Of a stretch of 5,068 bases of DNA, positions 1 to 5,068 are shown piece after piece. This stretch comes from Actinomycetota bacterium (GTDB taxonomy: Bacteria; Actinomycetota; Actinomycetes; Acidothermales; Acidothermaceae), in NCBI GenBank assembly GCA_003134755.1, contig PLCK01000015.1, forward strand, positions 134-5,201, read 5' to 3'. Each line of letters begins with the position of its first letter. The first letter of the stretch is position 1. Below the pieces are notes generated by a model that saw nothing but the letters and a program-made list of their open reading frames with translations, had not been told where the DNA came from and searched no databases. A program made the translations under genes and the position numbers.

Positions 1-383
1 CGCCGGCGACCGTCACGATCGCGCCGAGTGCGCGCAATCTCATCGTCAACGAACATCTGCGCATCAGCATCGAGAAGCCGCCGGCGACTCAGTTCCACGT
101 CCCCGGCGTCGACGCCACCTTCGAGAGCGTCGCGCACAGCATCGGGCCGCGCGCTATCGGCGTCCTGCTCACCGGTATGGGTCGTGACGGTGCGATCGGT
201 CTGAAGGCGATGCGCGACGCGGGTGCCATCACGATCGGACAGGACGAGGAGTCCAGCGCCGTGTGGGGGATGCCGGCCGCAGCTTTCGCATGCGGGGCGG
301 TCCAGCGTCAGTTGCCGCTCACCGAGATCGCGCCCGCGCTCGTGGCGATCCTGCTCGGCGACCCCTTCGGGGCGGACCGATGA
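1..383 (+). CDS. cheB: CheB protein-glutamate methylesterase, C-terminal part (5' end outside window)
   Basis: This is the C-terminal 126 residues of a CheB methylesterase domain, the enzyme that hydrolyses methyl-glutamate esters (and deamidates glutamines) on chemoreceptor cytoplasmic domains, opposing CheR. Complete codons start at base 3. Visible family hallmarks are the VTIAP strand near the window edge, then LLTGMGRDGAIGLKAMRDAG, where the Asp of GMGRDGA (bases 186-188) corresponds to the catalytic Asp of the Ser-His-Asp triad. The following segments are QDEESSAVWGMP and a GAV....LPLTEI tail, both typical of the domain end. The catalytic Ser and His and any N-terminal receiver domain lie upstream of the window, so it cannot be said whether activity is controlled by phosphorylation. 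The TGA stop at 381-383 overlaps the cheR ATG by four bases. Family assignment is firm; the symbol follows the family. Confidence 0.95.
   Translation, partial: PATVTIAPSARNLIVNEHLRISIEKPPATQFHVPGVDATFESVAHSIGPRAIGVLLTGMGRDGAIGLKAMRDAGAITIGQDEESSAVWGMPAAAFACGAVQRQLPLTEIAPALVAILLGDPFGADR
362..379 (+). promoter_or_regulatory. Weak Shine-Dalgarno and mini-hairpin over the cheR start
   Basis: The only SD-like stretch before the cheR ATG is GGGG at 369-372, seven bases from the start. It can pair with CCCC at 362-365 across a TTC loop; counted differently this is a 3-bp stem closed by a C(UUCG)G tetraloop, an unusually stable loop type. The pairing would hide the ribosome site unless ribosomes finishing cheB open it. 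What is seen is the complementarity; the coupling role is inferred. Confidence 0.4.
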
Positions 384-1960
384 CGTACCCCATGAACAAC
401 TACGAGTTCGACCTGCTGCGCAACATTCTCGAGAGCACGGCCGGCCTCGTGCACGACGAGAGCCGACGCGACTCGCTCGCGTTCGCGGTTTCCGGGCGCA
501 TGCAAGCGACCGGCGCGGACTCCGTCGCCGCCTATCTCAGCCTGTTGGGCGGACCGGTCGGCGCGCCCGAACGGCAGAAGCTCATCGACGTCGTCACGAT
601 CCAGGAGACGCATTTCTTCCGCAATCCGCCGCAGATCCGCGCCTTGCGGCAGCACGTGCTGCCTGAGTTGATCCGCAGATCTGTTGCGCAGGATCGGCCG
701 CTCACGATCTGGAGCGCGGGCTGCTCGACCGGCGAAGAGCCTTACACCCTGGCCATGTTGGTACGCGAACTGCTGCCAATGGCCACCCGTGAGCACGTGC
801 GGATCATCGGCTCGGACGTGTCGGCCAGTGCACTCGACTTCGCAGAGGCCGCGCGTTACGGGCCGCGGGCGGTCCAGATGGCCGAACCGATCGACCTCGG
901 CCGTTGGTTCAACGTCGACCAGGAGTCGTACGTCGTACGCGACGACGTGCGCGAGCTGGTCGACCTGAGGCTGCACAACCTGATCACCGAAGCACCGCCG
1001 TTCGATGACGACGAGGTCGATCTGCTGCTGTGCCGCAACGTCACGATCTACTTCAACCGCGCGACGACCAAGGCCTTGATGGGTCGATTCCACACGGCGC
1101 TCTCCGACGGCGGCTACCTGTTCCTCGGGCATTCCGAGACGTTGTGGCAGATGAGCGACGCGTTCACGCTCGTGCCGCTCGGCGACGCCTTCGTCTATCG
1201 ACGCGATGACGGACCGCAAGGCCGGGTCATGTTGCCCGACCGTCGCACCGAAGCCGGTGACGCACCGATTCTGTTGCAGGAGCGGCGCGGCCGTACCGAA
1301 CGTCGGCGCCGCCCCGGTGACGCGCCGCGGCCGTCGGCGTCGGCACCGGCGCGTAACTCCGGTCCCGCTGTGAAGCTCCCACCCGGCCAGCCCCTCGCCG
1401 GAGGATGGCCACCCGTCGGCGTCCCGCCTATGACCTTGCCGACTGGACAGCCGAGCCGGGCGATGCCGTCGCAGCGGCCGCCGTCGGCTGCACGACCGCC
1501 GGCGGACGCGAAGCGTGCAGGTACCCGCAGCACCGAGGACTTCCTCCTCAACGCGCGGGCCGCGTTGGCGGCCGGGCGCTATCCCGACGCCGTGGTCGCC
1601 GCTGCCCGCGCGGCGAAGGCCGACCCGCTGCTCGTCCAACCGCACCTCGTCAGCGGCGAGGCGTTGGTCAACATGGGCCGCGACGCCGACGCCATCAAGG
1701 AACTGCGGCAAGCGGTCTACCTCCAGCCCGACTGCGCCCCCGCGCTGCTGTTGCTGGCCGGCGCTCTCGATCGTCAGGGCGAGCCGGCGGCGGCCGGACG
1801 CGCATACAGGTCGGCTGCCGCCACGGTAGGCGACCTGCCGTCCGAGCAGGTCGCCGGCTTCTTCGGGGGCCGGGACGCCGCTGAGCTGGTCGCCTTGTGT
1901 ATCCGGCTGGCGATGCAGGCCGAACGAAGTGCGAGAACGAAGGGCCGGGAGAAGCGATGA
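380..1960 (+). CDS. cheR: CheR-type chemoreceptor glutamate methyltransferase with C-terminal TPR region
   Basis: A 526-residue S-adenosylmethionine-dependent methyltransferase that methylates receptor glutamates. An N-terminal helical CheR domain covers about residues 5-90 and includes TIQETHFFRNP (73-83; R81 fits the conserved FFR arginine). The catalytic domain covers about 91-275: the SAM-binding IWSAGCSTGEEPYT (110-123), the GSDVS acidic loop (144-148), LLLCRNVTIYF (215-225) and DGGYLFLGHSETL (243-255). A Pro/Arg-rich, probably disordered linker (about 279-383) leads to about three TPR-like helical pairs (384-416, 418-451, 453-483). Typical stand-alone CheR proteins are about 270-300 residues, so the extension is a real fusion like that in WspC. 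I chose the ATG at 380 because it overlaps the cheB stop (ATGA) and the CheR domain begins right after it; an in-frame GTG at 263 would add 39 residues lying inside cheB. The stop overlaps the cheW start. Confidence 0.96.
   Translation: MTYPMNNYEFDLLRNILESTAGLVHDESRRDSLAFAVSGRMQATGADSVAAYLSLLGGPVGAPERQKLIDVVTIQETHFFRNPPQIRALRQHVLPELIRRSVAQDRPLTIWSAGCSTGEEPYTLAMLVRELLPMATREHVRIIGSDVSASALDFAEAARYGPRAVQMAEPIDLGRWFNVDQESYVVRDDVRELVDLRLHNLITEAPPFDDDEVDLLLCRNVTIYFNRATTKALMGRFHTALSDGGYLFLGHSETLWQMSDAFTLVPLGDAFVYRRDDGPQGRVMLPDRRTEAGDAPILLQERRGRTERRRRPGDAPRPSASAPARNSGPAVKLPPGQPLAGGWPPVGVPPMTLPTGQPSRAMPSQRPPSAARPPADAKRAGTRSTEDFLLNARAALAAGRYPDAVVAAARAAKADPLLVQPHLVSGEALVNMGRDADAIKELRQAVYLQPDCAPALLLLAGALDRQGEPAAAGRAYRSAAATVGDLPSEQVAGFFGGRDAAELVALCIRLAMQAERSARTKGREKR
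1947..1951 (+). promoter_or_regulatory. Ribosome binding site of cheW
   Basis: GGGAG lies five bases before the ATG at 1957, inside the last codons of cheR. It decides the cheW start in favour of this ATG over the in-frame GTG at 1897, which lies 60 bases inside cheR and would add 20 residues that do not look like CheW. Confidence 0.75.
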
Positions 1961-2373
1961 TCGGTTACATCATGTTTCGGCTTGCCGATCGCGACCTCGC
2001 GTGTCGCCTCGACGAGGTGCATGAGGTGGTGCGGCTCGAAGGGCTCGAGGTGATGCCGGGACTCGTCCCGCCCATCAGCGGTCTGCTCGAGCTTCGAGGC
2101 AACCCGTTACCCGTTGTCGATCTGCGGAGTGGCGACGAGGCAGCGCGGGCCGCTGCACGCGGCGACGTCCTGGTGCTGGCTACCGGTGTCGACGCCATCG
2201 GTGTGATCGTCGATCAGGTCATCGCGGTCCACGACGAGGCCGATCTCGTGTCGCTCGGTGAAGAGCGGCCATCGGGATTGCCGCACTACGTGGTCGAAGT
2301 ATTGCGTCGCCGGGGCGCTCCCGCGCCCGTGCTGCTGGTCGATCTGCGCCAGTTGCTGGCCGTCGTCGCCTGA
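1957..2373 (+). CDS. cheW: CheW-like chemosensory coupling protein
   Basis: A 138-residue single-domain CheW scaffold that bridges chemoreceptors and the CheA histidine kinase in the sensory array. The chain starts directly with the first domain strand (YIMFRLADRDLACRLDEVHEVV, residues 4-25). The signature GLLELRGNPLPVVDLR follows (42-57), whose Arg-Gly at 47-48 matches the conserved receptor/kinase-contact position. Next come DAIGVIVDQVIAV (79-91) and the final VLLVDLRQLL strand and helix (125-134). It is at the short end for the family (often 150-170 residues), with no N-terminal tail and almost no C-terminal tail, but no core element is obviously missing. Its ATG overlaps the cheR stop (ATGA) and follows a good Shine-Dalgarno, so it is coupled to cheR. 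It is the last gene of this operon in the window, facing disA head-on 31 bases later. A CheW-like domain broken off CheA or CheV is unlikely because no further domain is present. Confidence 0.93.
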   Translation: MIGYIMFRLADRDLACRLDEVHEVVRLEGLEVMPGLVPPISGLLELRGNPLPVVDLRSGDEAARAAARGDVLVLATGVDAIGVIVDQVIAVHDEADLVSLGEERPSGLPHYVVEVLRRRGAPAPVLLVDLRQLLAVVA

Positions 2374-2415
2374 CGTTCGGACGTAGCGCCTCAGACGTGG
2401 GGCCTCAGACGTAGC
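2374..2415. repeat. Three-copy imperfect 14-bp tandem repeat at the cheW/disA convergent junction
   Basis: Units are 2374-2387, 2388-2401 and 2402-2415. Units 2 and 3 match at 12 of 14 bases (unit 3 is GCCTCAGACGTAGC); units 1 and 3 match at 10 of 14, with GACGTAGC identical. Unit 3 includes the disA stop codon and its last codons, and the array otherwise fills the 31-base gap between the two stop codons. No strong GC hairpin with a T-run is present, so I see no intrinsic terminator for either operon here. Confidence 0.7.
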
Positions 2416-3505
2416 GTTCGAGGATCGACGACTCGGCCAGCCTGGAAAGCCCTTCGCGCACGCTGCGCGCCCGGGTCTCGCCGACTCCCTCGACCGCCTG
2501 CAGGTCGTCGATGCCTGCGGCCAGCAGCTTCTGCAGACCACCGAAGTGATCGACGAGGCGATCGACGACGAGGTTGGGCAGTCGCGGCACCTTCGCGAGC
2601 AGGCGGTAGCCGCGTGGGCTGACAGGCGCATCGAGCGCGTCGGCCCCGGCGGCGTAGCCCATTACTCTCGCGATCGTGCTGAGGTCGAGCAGATCGGCAG
2701 CCGACAATCCGTCGAACTCGCGGAGCACGTCGTCGGCGCCACGTGCCTTTCGGCCGCTCGCGCCCGGCAGGTAGTCGCGGACCACGAGTTCGCGTTCGGG
2801 CTCGACGCCGGCCAGGAGTTCGTCGAGCTGGAGGCTGAGCAGTCGGCCGTCGGTGCCGAGTTCGACGACGTAGCCTTCGATCTCGCTCGCGATCCGGCGC
2901 ACCATCTCGAGGCGCTGGGCTACCGCGGCCGCGTCGCGAACGGTGACCAAGTCTTCGATCTCCAGTGCCGACAAGGTTCCGCTGACCTCGTCGAGTCGCA
3001 GCTTGTAGCGCTCGAGAGTGGCCAGGGCCTGGTTGGCCCGCGACAGGATCGCCCCTGAGTCGTCGAGCACGTAGCGACGGCCGCCGACGTAGAGCGCGAT
3101 GATGCGCATCGACTGGCTGACCGAGATCACCGGGTAACCGGTCTGCTTGGCCGTGCGTTCGGCGCTGCGGTGCCGGGTGCCGGACTCGCTGGTCGGGATC
3201 GACGGGTCGGGCTGCAGGTGCACATTCGCCTTGAGAATGCGGGTGCCGGTGTTGTCGAGCACGATCGCGCCGTCCATCTTCGCGATCTCGCGCATGAGCG
3301 GTGCCGACGTCTCGATGTCGAGATTGAAGCCACCTGTGCACAGCGACTCGACAGTCTTGTCGTAGCCGAGAACGATCAACCCGCCGGTGTTGCCGCGCAG
3401 GATGCGCTCGAGAGCATCGCGCAGGTCGGTGCCGGGAGCGATTGTCGCGAGCGTGGTGCGCAGGCGCTCGTCGACAGTACGGTCGAACCGGTCGTTGACG
3501 GCCAC
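2405..3505 (-). CDS. disA: DNA integrity scanning protein DisA, diadenylate cyclase
   Basis: A 366-residue diadenylate cyclase that condenses two ATP into the second messenger c-di-AMP; the family forms octamers, binds branched DNA and is inhibited by it. The N-terminal DAC domain (about residues 10-150) has the catalytic DGA motif (78-80), the ATP-binding SGTRHRSAER block with RHR at 111-113, and the surrounding IPTSESGT (103-110). A helical spine follows (about 155-300, ending in SPRGYRLL). A C-terminal helix-hairpin-helix DNA-binding region includes LQAVEGVGETRARSVREGL (335-353). Length is normal for DisA (about 355-360). The start is the GTG at 3503-3505, the first in-frame start that keeps the domain whole, preceded by GGGAG at 3510-3514 with a tight four-base gap. 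It lies 90 bases downstream of radA with a candidate promoter of its own. Mycobacterial RadA is reported to bind DisA and lower c-di-AMP synthesis, which fits the pairing. Confidence 0.97.
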   Translation of the reverse strand: MAVNDRFDRTVDERLRTTLATIAPGTDLRDALERILRGNTGGLIVLGYDKTVESLCTGGFNLDIETSAPLMREIAKMDGAIVLDNTGTRILKANVHLQPDPSIPTSESGTRHRSAERTAKQTGYPVISVSQSMRIIALYVGGRRYVLDDSGAILSRANQALATLERYKLRLDEVSGTLSALEIEDLVTVRDAAAVAQRLEMVRRIASEIEGYVVELGTDGRLLSLQLDELLAGVEPERELVVRDYLPGASGRKARGADDVLREFDGLSAADLLDLSTIARVMGYAAGADALDAPVSPRGYRLLAKVPRLPNLVVDRLVDHFGGLQKLLAAGIDDLQAVEGVGETRARSVREGLSRLAESSILERYV

Positions 3506-3509
3506 CAGG

Positions 3510-3514
3510 CTCCC
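3510..3514 (-). promoter_or_regulatory. Ribosome binding site of disA
   Basis: On the minus strand GGGAG sits four bases before the GTG start. An ATG at 3514-3516 overlaps it but is out of frame with disA, so the GTG is preferred. The spacing is slightly short but usable. Confidence 0.6.
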
Positions 3515-3538
3515 ATGCTCCGCGGGCGGTATGAGGGG

Positions 3539-3544
3539 ATTCTA
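3539..3544 (-). promoter_or_regulatory. Candidate -10 box of a disA promoter
   Basis: The minus strand reads TAGAAT here, five of six bases of the housekeeping TATAAT box and a full match to the actinobacterial TANNNT pattern. It is an AT-rich spot in an otherwise very GC-rich gap. A start of transcription near 3531-3532 would leave a leader of about 26 bases containing the disA ribosome site. No convincing -35 box is seen 16-18 bases upstream. A perfect 8-bp palindrome, TCCGCGGA, directly abuts the upstream side at positions 3545-3552. disA may therefore be read both from radA and from here. Confidence 0.5.
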
Positions 3545-3595
3545 TCCGCGGACAGCGATCCGCAGGTGACGGCGTGGCCGCACGCTACGAGACCG

Positions 3596-4975
3596 TTACC
3601 GGACGACGGTCGGGCGGAATGCATGACCGATGGCGCGCGCGAGATCGGAGACTTCGACAGCCTGGACGCCGTCGGGTGCCGGACCCGAGTCGGGTGGCAC
3701 CAATGCATACGTGAAGCCCAACCGCGCGGCCTCTGCCAACCGGCGGCCGACCCCCTCGACGCGGCGGACCTCGCCGGCCAGGCCGATCTCGCCGATCGCG
3801 ACCAGGCCAGCTGGCAGCGGCCTGTCGGCGACCGCGCTTGCCACGGCGAGCGCGATGGCCAGATCGCCGGCCGGCTCGGTGAGCTTCACGCCGCCGACCG
3901 TCGCCGTGAAGACGTCGGCGTTGGCCAGCAGCACCTTCGCGCGGCGTTCGGTGACCGCGAGAACCATCGACACGCGCGCGTTGTCGAGGCCCGATGTCGT
4001 GCGTCGCGGGCTTGCCAGGGTGGATTTCGCGACCAGCGCCTGCACCTCGGCCACCATCGGGCGCCGGCCCTCGATAGCGACGGTGACGCATGTCCCGGAG
4101 ACCGGATCGGTGTGCCGCGACAGGAAGAGGCCGCTCGGGTCGGCCAGCCCGATGATGCCTACTTCGGTGAGGTCGAAGCAGCCGACTTCGTCGCACGCGC
4201 CGTAGCGATTCTTGACGGCCCTGACCAGCCGGAGCCGCGAGTGCCGCTCGCCCTCGAATTGCAGGACGACGTCGACCAGGTGCTCGAGCGCGCGCGGGCC
4301 CGCGATCGAGCCGTCTTTGGTGACATGGCCGACGAGCATCATCGCGATGCCGCGTTCTTTCGCGACCGCGATCAAGGCCGAGGCCACCTGTCGCACCTGA
4401 GTCACACCGCCGGCTGACCCGTCGACGCCGGCCACCGTCATCGTCTGGACGGAGTCGACGATGAGCAGGCTCGGGAGCACGTCGTCGATGTGCTTCATGA
4501 CTGCGCTGATGTCGTTTTCTGCGGCGAGGAAGAGGTGCGGCGACAGGGCCTTGATCCGGCCGGCCCGCAACCGCACCTGCGAGGTGGATTCTTCGCCGGT
4601 GATGTACAACGCCCGATTGGCTGGCCCGGCGAACGTCGATGCGACGTCGAGCAGCAGCGTGGACTTGCCGACCCCAGGTTCGCCGGCGAGCAGGACCACC
4701 GCGCCGGGGACGATGCCGCCACCGAGCACCCGGTCGAGTTCGTCGACGCCCGTTGGCCGGCTGCGCGCCGCTTCGGGATCGAAGTCGGCGATCGGCGCAG
4801 CTGCAACAGCGACTGCGATCGCCGCGACGACGTTGCGCAGCTTCGCCGCTCCGAGTTCCTCGACGGCGCCCCAGGCCTGGCACTCACCGCACCGGCCGAC
4901 CCACTTCAATGACTCCCAGCCGCACTCGCCGCAGCGATAGGCCTGCCGGGCTGCGGGTACGGGAGATCTGGGCAT
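3596..4975 (-). CDS. radA: DNA repair protein RadA (Sms), RecA-like branch-migration ATPase
   Basis: A 459-residue ATPase that acts on recombination intermediates, promoting D-loop extension and branch migration during repair. An N-terminal C4 zinc finger uses C15, C18, C29 and C32 (CGECGWESLKWVGRCGEC). A RecA-like core follows: PTGVDELDRVLGGGIVPG (74-91), Walker A GEPGVGKST (98-106), Walker B LLIVDS (170-175), GHVTKDG (216-222) and the RadA signature at 255-259, here KNRYG rather than the common KNRFG. The C-terminal Lon-protease-like domain (about 290-450) contains VGGVKLTEPAGDLAIALA and GEIGLAGEVRRV; the Lon catalytic serine is absent, as is normal for RadA. I chose the ATG at 4973-4975 because the zinc finger follows 14 residues later, the length equals that of other RadA proteins (about 455-480), and a leaderless-type promoter abuts it. 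In-frame GTGs at 5005 and 5023 lack ribosome sites. An Ala/Val-rich run (49-63) joins finger and core. Confidence 0.97.
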   Translation of the reverse strand: MPRSPVPAARQAYRCGECGWESLKWVGRCGECQAWGAVEELGAAKLRNVVAAIAVAVAAAPIADFDPEAARSRPTGVDELDRVLGGGIVPGAVVLLAGEPGVGKSTLLLDVASTFAGPANRALYITGEESTSQVRLRAGRIKALSPHLFLAAENDISAVMKHIDDVLPSLLIVDSVQTMTVAGVDGSAGGVTQVRQVASALIAVAKERGIAMMLVGHVTKDGSIAGPRALEHLVDVVLQFEGERHSRLRLVRAVKNRYGACDEVGCFDLTEVGIIGLADPSGLFLSRHTDPVSGTCVTVAIEGRRPMVAEVQALVAKSTLASPRRTTSGLDNARVSMVLAVTERRAKVLLANADVFTATVGGVKLTEPAGDLAIALAVASAVADRPLPAGLVAIGEIGLAGEVRRVEGVGRRLAEAARLGFTYALVPPDSGPAPDGVQAVEVSDLARAIGHAFRPTVVR

Positions 4976-5012
4976 GCTCGGCAGGTTAGTCCTCGTTGCC
5001 GACACTGCAGGC
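4976..5012 (-). promoter_or_regulatory. Candidate leaderless promoter of radA
   Basis: On the minus strand TAACCT occupies 4988-4983, matching the actinobacterial -10 pattern TANNNT. Only seven bases separate it from the A of the radA ATG at 4975, so transcription would begin on the start codon itself. There is no Shine-Dalgarno at a usable distance; a GAGGA around 4991-4995 lies about 15 bases away. The sequence 16 bases upstream of the -10 box (CTGCAG, 5005-5010) is only a weak -35 match. Leaderless messages are common in actinobacteria; this assignment is an inference from spacing. Confidence 0.5.
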
Positions 5013-5068
5013 GAACGCCGCACAGGGTGGCCGGCCTGATTGCGGCGGCCCGCGCTACTCGGCCCGCG
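5013..5068. other. Short GC-rich stretch upstream of radA with no supported gene
   Basis: No start with a ribosome site and no family-like coding sequence is seen on either strand. It contains the 8-bp palindrome GGCCGGCC (5029-5036) and a GGCCG/CGGCC inverted pair with a loop of about 12 bases (from 5029 to 5050). There is no T-run, so a terminator call is not justified. It is either the intergenic region before radA or the edge of a neighbouring gene cut by the window. Confidence 0.4.

Noticed and set aside
263..379. Longer cheR starting at GTG 263
   Set aside because: It would add 39 residues wholly inside cheB that are not CheR-like. The ATGA overlap at 380 is the standard arrangement.
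930..948. Perfect 7-bp inverted repeat ACGTCGT/ACGACGT with a 5-base loop inside cheR
   Set aside because: It encodes the YVVRDDV stretch using ordinary codons (GTC, GAC, CGC). Such pairs arise often in this codon usage and nothing nearby suggests an internal regulatory site.
308..1711. A 467-codon open frame on the minus strand opposite cheR
   Set aside because: It mirrors the cheR codons, has no family-like motifs and shows the Arg/Gln/Val/Asp-rich composition typical of antisense frames in high-GC DNA. The plus-strand CheR motifs are decisive.
3594..3610. Possible hairpin at the radA stop (ACCGT/ACGGT)
   Set aside because: Five pairs around a loop of about ten bases with no T-run is too weak to call a terminator, and disA follows on the same strand.
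3170..4417. A 415-codon open frame on the plus strand opposite disA and radA
   Set aside because: It spans two genes and their gap antisense and lacks a ribosome site or recognisable domains. RadA and DisA are unambiguous on the other strand.
3585..4883. A 432-codon minus-strand frame overlapping radA
   Set aside because: It is an out-of-phase shadow of radA, extremely Arg/Gly-rich, with no RadA motifs in that phase.
5029..5050. GGCCG/CGGCC inverted pair upstream of radA as a terminator
   Set aside because: The stem is only five pairs, the loop is long and there is no T-run on either strand.

Overview
The window comes from a high-GC bacterium, most likely an actinobacterium (Actinomycetota). 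The evidence is the strong G/C preference at third codon positions in every gene, the presence of DisA, the adjacent radA-disA pair known from actinobacteria such as mycobacteria, and protein sequences that read like the mycobacterial homologues. Genus-level placement is not possible from the sequence alone. Base composition and codon style look uniform, with no visible island boundary, insertion sequence, tRNA, rRNA or CRISPR array.

Left half, plus strand (1-2373): the 3' part of a chemosensory operon. It contains the C-terminal part of a CheB receptor methylesterase (cut by the window edge), a complete CheR receptor methyltransferase fused to a C-terminal TPR region, and a short CheW coupling protein. 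Both gene junctions are 4-base ATGA stop/start overlaps, so the three are almost certainly co-transcribed and translationally coupled. CheR adds methyl groups to chemoreceptor glutamates, CheB removes them, and CheW links receptors to the CheA kinase. Receptors, CheA and response regulators must lie outside the window. The CheR-TPR architecture resembles WspC of pseudomonads, so an output other than flagellar taxis is possible, though not shown.

Right half, minus strand (2405-4975): radA followed by disA. RadA is a RecA-like DNA-branch-migration ATPase with an N-terminal zinc finger and a Lon-like C-terminal domain. DisA is the DNA-integrity-scanning diadenylate cyclase that makes c-di-AMP. 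The 90-base gap between them carries a good candidate promoter for disA. radA appears to be expressed from a leaderless-type promoter immediately upstream of its ATG.

The two blocks converge at a 31-base junction (2374-2404) that holds a three-copy imperfect 14-bp tandem repeat and no recognisable terminator. The last 93 bases (4976-5068) contain no gene that I can support beyond the radA promoter region. All major genes belong to known families. The points worth a second look are the CheR-TPR chemosensory unit in an actinobacterium, a hairpin over the cheR start, the junction repeat, the leaderless radA start, and a KNRYG variant of the RadA signature motif.
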